Source: Acestrorhynchus altus
Lineage: Eukaryota > Chordata > Actinopteri > Characiformes > Acestrorhynchidae
Direction: 5' to 3'
DNA: 64,000 bases
Assembly: GCA_034509495.1 (NCBI GenBank)
Contig: CM067505.1
Location: forward strand, 8,767,532 to 8,831,531
A program made the position numbers and the translations under genes. The notes beneath the pieces were generated by a model. The model saw only the letters and a program-made list of their open reading frames with translations. It ran no database searches and had not been told where the DNA came from. This document shows positions 58,301 through 64,000 of the stretch, in pieces. Positions within the stretch are counted from its first letter, which is position 1, and every line of letters begins with the position of its first letter.

Positions 58301-59891
58301 TGTGTATTGAAAGTGAAAGTAAGGTGAATATATAAATGCAGAAATCTCCCTATAAGAGGTCCACAAAAGATGGTCTGGTGGTTGCAAGATGGTAGTTCAT
58401 CTGCATTTTCTATCCTCTTATCAATGATTTGTTGCTGTAAACTAAACCAGTGTGAAGAGCTCACATCAAAAAGGAAAAAGAATGAAAAACACAAAGATTG
58501 TGTGGTTTATGGTCAGTTATGTCAGTTTATGTCCTTCCACACATCTGCTAGCAATTGGGTGTGTGATGACTTCACATAAGGGCTGTCCAAGAACATACTG
58601 TGAGCAGCAGCAGATTTTACAAGCTGAATGTGTAATTTCTAATGGGTATTAGAATGGGTAAATGAACAAAGTCCAAACTATTCATTGTTGTTGTGAGCAT
58701 GCTGGTTAGTTGGTATACCATGAAGCTGGTTTCTTTACAACCTTAATCCCCCACCCCCCGAAAATCAGAGTTCCTAAAATAATTTGCATGTTTCCCTCCA
58801 GTGGGTATAAGAAGAAGCTACAAGATTGTAATTTTTTGCAAGTGCAGTGATGCAATGTTGTCCAAAAGACAAGCAATTATTTCCATTTTATGTTAATAAT
58901 CTGATGAATTTTCTTGTCCACTGCAACTGTGTACATCATTTCTTTCCACATTTCACTATGATACAGCTCTGTATTGTAAGGAAGATATTTTTTGGTGCTA
59001 TAGAAAAATGGTGCTTTCATTCTTCTAGATTAGCTCTTTAAAAACTTCATACTATACTTTGAGAGCAAATTGTAAGCATTTTGATATAAAATTTTAAGAC
59101 TGATGAGTTATTGTTATATATAACATCTCTTGTTTGTTTTTTTCCTTTAGCTGGTGGAGACATCCCTAAAAGGTGAGATTGCATTTGACCCTCGCTGCGC
59201 CTACTACCTGTGGTTCGTCATGGACTTCTGTGATGGAGGAGACATGAATGCCTACCTGCTGTCACGCAAGCCCAGCCGGAAGACCAACACAAGCTTTATG
59301 CTGCAGCTGGGCAGCGCGCTGGCCTTCTTGCACCGCAACCAGATTATCCACAGAGACCTCAAACCCGACAACATCCTCATCTCCCAGTGCCGCACACCAG
59401 CCGGCTTGTCTGAGCCCACGCTGAAGGTGGCTGACTTCGGCTTGAGCAAGGTCTGTTCTGCCTCTGGTCTCAATCCCGAGGAGCCAGCCAACGTCAACAA
59501 GTGTTTCCTGTCCATGGCATGTGGCACAGACTTTTACATGGCCCCTGAGGTGTGGGAGGGCCACTATACAGCGAAAGCGGACATCTTCGCTTTGGGCGTG
59601 ATTATCTGGGCCATGGTGGAGAGGATTACCTTTGTGGATGTGGAGACGCAAAAGGAACTACTAGGAAGCTACGTACAGCATGGCGAGGAAATTGTTCCGC
59701 TGGGGGAGGCCCTGTTAGAGAACCCCAAGATGGAGCTGCTCATTCCAGCTCGGAAAAAAAGCATGAATGCAGGTATGAAGCAGCTGATTAGGGAGATGCT
59801 GTCAGCTAATCCGCAGGAGCGCCCTGACGCCTTTGAGCTGGAACTCAGATTGGTACGCATTGCCTGCAGGGAACTTGACTGGGACACGTGA
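49019..59891 (+). CDS. pdik1l: pdik1l, serine/threonine kinase (PDLIM1-interacting kinase 1-like)
   Basis: Two coding exons (49,019-49,303 and 59,151-59,891) join in phase 0 and give 341 residues, the same length as I recall for human PDIK1L and nearly identical in sequence. The kinase domain fills the protein: glycine loop G15-R-G-S-Y-G20, VAVKK lysine at 37, IIHRDLKPDN with D164, DFG with D190 and MAPE at 225-228. Catalytic residues are intact. The N-terminus MVSSQPKYELIQEVGRGSYG fixes the start: an in-frame ATG at 48,956 is upstream of the splice acceptor and belongs to the intron. PDIK1L is a relative of STK35 in the NKF4 group and is reported as nuclear; its substrates are not established. 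The acidic activation-segment insert LNPEEPANVN also matches the family. pdik1l follows lin28a on the same strand with separate promoters. Confidence 0.97.
49367..49747 (+). mobile_element. family B Tc1-like internal-deletion derivative
   Basis: The left end ACAGTGATCAGCCATAGCAT is mirrored at the right by TGTTGTGGCTCGTCAGTGTA. The interior keeps transposase N-terminal DNA (GCAGGAAAAATGGGCAAACA, GGATCTGTGGCACTTTGACC), while the rest of the about 1.5-kb parent is deleted. Confidence 0.8.
51270..52010 (-). pseudogene. decayed transposon-associated ORF of an uncharacterised family
   Basis: Reverse-strand patches in several frames resemble an uncharacterised, repeat-associated protein family I recall from fish and invertebrates: HYNWNICGDVK-like, HIKLD, EGIFVGPQI, then HQDIFTMEKCYKGLWNPSML. 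Stops and frameshifts are frequent. The adjacent 100-residue ORF at 52,027-52,329 (minus) may or may not belong. The family name is not certain. Confidence 0.5.
52755..52965 (-). repeat. tRNA-derived SINE relic
   Basis: The reverse strand carries a tRNA-like segment (about 52,963-52,890) with AGTGCTAGCAC-like and B-box GGTTCAAATCC sequences, followed by GAGAGCAG and AGATGGCGCTCTC tail sequence. It resembles a fish SINE I recall, but is diverged and is not a functional tRNA. Confidence 0.5.
53930..54651 (+). mobile_element. family B non-autonomous Tc1-like element
   Basis: Ends with TGTTGTGGTTGATCTGTGTA, the same terminal repeat as 49,367-49,747. The interior (for example CATCAGTGTCGCTGTAGTGC) is non-coding. 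The left limit near 53,938 is approximate. Confidence 0.55.
56290..56445 (+). mobile_element. family A fragment
   Basis: Begins TGTATGTCCAAAGGTTTGTG and continues ACACCCCTTCTAATGAATAC; truncated on the right. Confidence 0.65.
59151..59891 (+). CDS. pdik1l: pdik1l second coding exon
   Basis: The acceptor is TTTTTCCTTTAG. The sequence begins LVETSLKGEIAFDP, contains HRD, DFG and APE, and ends CRELDWDT followed by TGA (59,889-59,891). Confidence 0.97.
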   Translation: MVETSLKGEIAFDPRCAYYLWFVMDFCDGGDMNAYLLSRKPSRKTNTSFMLQLGSALAFLHRNQIIHRDLKPDNILISQCRTPAGLSEPTLKVADFGLSKVCSASGLNPEEPANVNKCFLSMACGTDFYMAPEVWEGHYTAKADIFALGVIIWAMVERITFVDVETQKELLGSYVQHGEEIVPLGEALLENPKMELLIPARKKSMNAGMKQLIREMLSANPQERPDAFELELRLVRIACRELDWDT

Positions 59892-62806
59892 GACGACCAG
59901 TGCCCAACTGTGAACTGACATTTTCTTCTTGTTTTTTCTTTTTCTTTTTCTTTTTCTTTTTTTCTCCTTTATTTACATAACACCAAGCAAGACAAACACA
60001 CCCTAACTGGGTAATGTTATGAGTGTACCATTTTGTCAGAGGAGCAAGTAATATCTTTATCTGGTTCTCTACATACAAGGTGAAGTTAGAAGTCAGGAAC
60101 CACCCATATATAACTGTTTAAAGAATATGTCTTCGATAATTTAGATTTGTTCACATGTTCCTCTCTTAACCAAAATGTAGCTGATTGAACAAGATGTGTG
60201 GTGTTAAAGGTTTCCTTTAGAAATGCACAATTATATTGGAATCATATGTCAGCATAAAGTTGCTTAATAATGTATCAGCTTTGGACTGATGTTTAGTTTT
60301 GACCATTATTTGTTGTACTATGGAGGAACAGACCATTTGGTTGATGCTGGACTACTGCAATATTTTTTTTGCTTTAATGTTTGTTGATCTAATTGTTACA
60401 TTACATTTGTGTTGGACCCATTGATCATATGCATCAAAAGCATATGCAATGTAAACAATTTCCTTAAGCGTCTCACAAATGTTAAGTGGTCCCTGACTTT
60501 TGACTCCCCCTGTGTATTTCTAATGGTTGTTCACAAGCACATTGCAACTGATGGGCATGTAGGCCCTTACCCAGTGAGGCTAGCTTTAGACTGCACTGTG
60601 TATACAGATTAAAGGTGCGTGCACACCCATGGATTTCTTTGTCTGTGGACTAAGCCTACACACACATCCAACCCCCAGAGGTTGAGCTAATCTCACTGGC
60701 ATCCCAGCAGTGAGAAGGCGAGGAGCACTGGGTTTTAATTGGGCACATGAAATGCTGCTTGGCAAAACAAACTAGTGACAGGTTTTCCCCCGAAGCTTCC
60801 AGCATTTCTCTCTCGGGAATACCAATTTTGTCCTCTTTGACAGCCTGAGGTGGCTCATCAATGTCTGCCTGCCTCACTCTCGGTGCTAATTTAACTTCTG
60901 ATGCAATGCAAACCCAAACACAGGGAAAGTATCCTGCTGGATGCAGCTATTCTGTATGTCTCTTACCAGGGCACAGCTATGGTGACTCGCAAAATCAGTT
61001 TCTCTTACCTTCTGCACTACTTTTAACCTCAGGCTGGTATATTTGTACATCCAGATTTTGCAGGATCTTAATATTTTGCTCTTTTTCTACCAATTGCCTC
61101 CCGTACACAACCGAAAGAACCGTGGGTGTAGTTCTTGCAAGAAAAGGAAACGTTTGTCTGGCAGGCTGTTGCAGAGCAGATACCCAATACGAGCCGAGTT
61201 CACGTTAACGCAAGGTCCTATGCGTCCTCATCTATGGGGAAGTACAATTAATCTAGCGGTGCACCCATATAGAAATCTGTGCAGCTGTTAAACGATCCCT
61301 TTGCCTCCTGGATGTGGTTTGAAGTTACTGACCTAGGCAAGGTGCCAACTGCTTAATGTTCTACAGTCTGGGGTCTGTGTGTGTGAGAGAGCATGATGCT
61401 GTGTCTGTTTAAAAAATGTTCTACCTTTTTTTTTTATGATGGCGGAGATACTATAAAGAATGACCATGCACTATTGTGCAAATGTTTTGGCAATATTTAA
61501 AAATATTTATCTGGGTAATAAGTGTATATTTGCTCAGGGGAAAACCACTAATATTGGAATGAATGCAAATGGATGTCAAAAGTAGTGATTGTGTACATCA
61601 GTATGCATGTCTTCATTTTCCAAATGTCTCTGTGAGGCAGCCCAGTATTATAGTTATCATTTATGTCTGGTTTGGCTATTCGGTGCTTCATTAGAGGAGA
61701 ACTATAGTTATAGTTGAACAGATGTCTCTTGACAGGACAGTGTCAGTGATGTAGTGTCATATTTAACAAACATTAAACTGCTGTGTTACATTAATGATGT
61801 AGCTGGATTTGGCAGAAATTAAAAGGCTCTCTGTGAAGCAGCTGGACCATATTCTTGAGTAAGTTGGACATTTAGCTAAGTTAACAGGCTGCAGTAATAT
61901 TCAGAAACTAAATCTGTACTAAAGATATTGGAATGGGGGAAAACTGACTTTTTTTTCTGCAATGTATTAAAATATATATTAAAGAAATACTGGATCCTTC
62001 ACAGTTCACAAGAAGTCATTGATCCAATAATATTTGTATATAACCATTTATTTTGGGATGGTAATTTGTGGTAAATTCAGGACACAAACCACAATTTAAG
62101 AATGAGGGAAAATGTGTTAACTTTAGTAAGTTTGTGGTGTGACAGCAAACATTCCACCAAAACTGTCCATGTGACTACTTGCTAATGTCCTTGATCAATG
62201 AGAATTGAAAAGGCATACCATTTGAAAGATGCTGTGGCCTCTAGTGGGCCTTTTAGCCTACCTTACATCTCTGGTTGGTAAAGATGGTACAGTCAGGTTG
62301 AATAAACAACAAACCCTTTTAAGATATAGTAACTCAATGTGCTAAACCAAAAAGCTGAGCGGAACATTAAAAGGTTAACCAAAGAGTAATTGGTTTTATA
62401 CTCTTCACGGTTCCTTTGAAAGAGCACAGAGAAATATAAACCCTGTGAACGTAGTGAGAATGTAGAAAATGCTTTTTGTGTACTGTTTCTTGATGAATTT
62501 ATCAAACTTTAAGATGTTCACTCCCCCTGGTGGGCTTTCGTGTGGATGGGGGAGATTTTTCAGAAACGCTTTTCAAAAAGAAAGCCCTGATACATGTGGA
62601 CAGAGCCTAAATTATACTAGGTGTGCTGCTGCTAAATTCATGCAATTGCTGTGGGTATTGAGGAAAATCCAGAATCAAACCATTTACACTTCTTTCTTTT
62701 TTATGAAACAGATTATATATTTGCTGCCGGAATGTGTTCCAATGTTGTTTTCTGAGCAAAGCATTTTGTTGCCCAGATAAATGAATTTTAGCCATTTGCA
62801 TAGATC

Positions 62807-62879
<73 letters not shown>

Positions 62880-64000
62880 CTCTCTTCAGTTCTCAGATCA
62901 GGTGAGTTTACCAGTGATTTAGTTACTGAGAAACTGCCTCGCAGAGATCTGAATACTGGCTTTAACGTAGAGAAAAGGCCAAATGAAATCATCTGGAATG
63001 TGTGCAAGTTGTTTTGAGAGATGTAACAAGGTGACACACTGCTGATTTAGAGATTCTGAAGACATTTCATTTTCAGCGTTTTCAAAAGTGTATGCTGCTT
63101 CACTGAATACATTGCTGTGGTTTGAAACTTGACAGTTAGATTAGAATGGGACATCACCATTTAGCTTGACAGCACAAGGGTTGGGCAGATTGGAAGTAAA
63201 TGTACCCTTTTTTATTGTTTACACTTGTTTAAAAAACCCCAACCCCCCCCCATGATGATGATGATGATATAATTTTCTGCAAGTCCTACTGCATATAAAA
63301 CCATTTCTATAGCGCAAGTTAAAATCATTGTGGTCATACTCTGAGGCAGATTATAGAGTTATCACACCATTGTACACATTTTTCTGTAGCCAGCCAATTC
63401 TTACATTCACAATATCACATATTCTTGAGTCTTCTTGAAAATGTTCTTTTATCAGTTTCTTCAGGATGAGGTTCAGATTTTTAGTCTTGGATCATTTTCC
63501 TGTTGCAAAAGCCATCCTTTTTTCAGCCTTTTTAACATGCTGAGTTCTTTCAGATTTGTGGCAGTCATTTAGGGATTTGGATGAATTTGTATTATCAGCA
63601 TATCATCTTTTCTCATCTTCCAGATCTTATCTTGACCTCTGCAATTCCAAAGAACTGCCATTTAATGTCACATTGAAGAAATCGCTAGCGAAAAAGCGGT
63701 TGGCAGACTTATAGGGGTATAGACTGCCCCTGCCTTGTGGGTGTTCATTACTTTTATGTAACGGTTTCTTTGAGGAGGCCATATTTAGTCAGTGTTGGAA
63801 CCAAGTTCTGAAGAGCTTGCTTTGCTAATTGAGGTCTGTGGCCTTGTAAAATAAAGTGGTGGTATTGCTAATCCTTTGCTTTAGGATTTGCTAAAAACAT
63901 TTTATATTTGATTACCTACAGAGGCTGTGCCCAAACATTTGATAAGATTCCGGTGTTCCAGCTTATAAAATGTCAGAAAAACTAAATAATAGTGTGCTTT
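59892..64000 (+). other. pdik1l 3' UTR and downstream non-coding DNA
   Basis: A T-rich (TTTTTC)n tract follows the stop (59,922-59,970). There is no clear single poly(A) site: candidates are ATTAAA near 60,609 and 61,978, and AATAAA near 62,301. 62,812-62,877 is a GT repeat. 63,400-63,560 has phrases reminiscent of Tc1-type inserts (GATCATTTTCCTGTTGCAAA) but is too weak to call. No further gene seen. Confidence 0.65.
62812..62877. repeat. (GT)n microsatellite
   Basis: About 33 uninterrupted GT units. Confidence 0.98.

Larger units (their letters stand above)
49304..59150 (+). other. pdik1l intron 2
   Basis: A 9.8-kb intron. It contains Tc1-derived copies (49,367-49,747; 53,930-54,651), a decayed transposon ORF (51,270-52,010, minus), a tRNA-derived SINE relic (52,755-52,965), a family A fragment (56,290-56,445) and an AGGC run (57,590-57,608). 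No host exon recognised. Confidence 0.8.

Noticed and set aside
60861..61208. 115-residue ORF downstream of pdik1l
   Set aside because: No domain or homologue recognised; overlaps another ORF in a different frame.
63400..63700. Possible Tc1-type fragment on the minus strand
   Set aside because: Only short resemblance; no terminal repeats or readable transposase.

Overview
The window is vertebrate nuclear DNA from a ray-finned fish. It has three intron-rich genes with GT-AG junctions, CpG-island promoters, many long CA/GT microsatellites and a dense load of Tc1-like DNA transposons and MITEs. Several repeat families resemble ones I associate with otophysan (characin/catfish-like) fishes, but I cannot name the species from sequence alone. 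There are no bacterial, plasmid or viral genes.

Layout. (1) About 1-11,290, minus strand: the 5' half of maneal, an endo-alpha-mannosidase-like Golgi protein. Three coding exons are visible (9962-9482, 8602-8493, 654-578), the remaining 3' exon(s) lie left of the window, and a CpG island (10,480-11,290) is the probable promoter. (2) 11,290-22,060: intergenic DNA with transposon relics, an inverted duplication and a tetranucleotide repeat. (3) 22,494-41,923, plus strand: complete lin28a, four coding exons and 191 residues (cold-shock domain plus two CCHC knuckles). Its long 3' UTR carries perfect let-7, miR-125, miR-9 and miR-30 seed sites. A second, phase-compatible first exon is possible at 24,358-24,403. 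(4) 46,640-59,891, plus strand: complete pdik1l, a 341-residue Ser/Thr kinase with two coding exons split by a 9.8-kb intron and a CpG-island leader containing two overlapping uORFs. (5) 59,892-64,000: pdik1l 3' UTR and downstream non-coding DNA.

lin28a and pdik1l are also near each other on human 1p36.11, while MANEAL sits further away on 1p34.3. The three genes share no pathway. LIN28A binds let-7 precursors and mRNAs, PDIK1L is a poorly characterised nuclear kinase, and MANEAL is a predicted Golgi glycosidase-family protein.

I found no wholly new gene system. The items most worth checking are the alternative lin28a first exon, the microRNA sites in lin28a (two of them inside the coding region), the CT microsatellite acting as a splice polypyrimidine tract, the pdik1l uORF pair, a LINE insertion with perfect target-site duplications, and a hairpin-forming minisatellite next to the maneal promoter.
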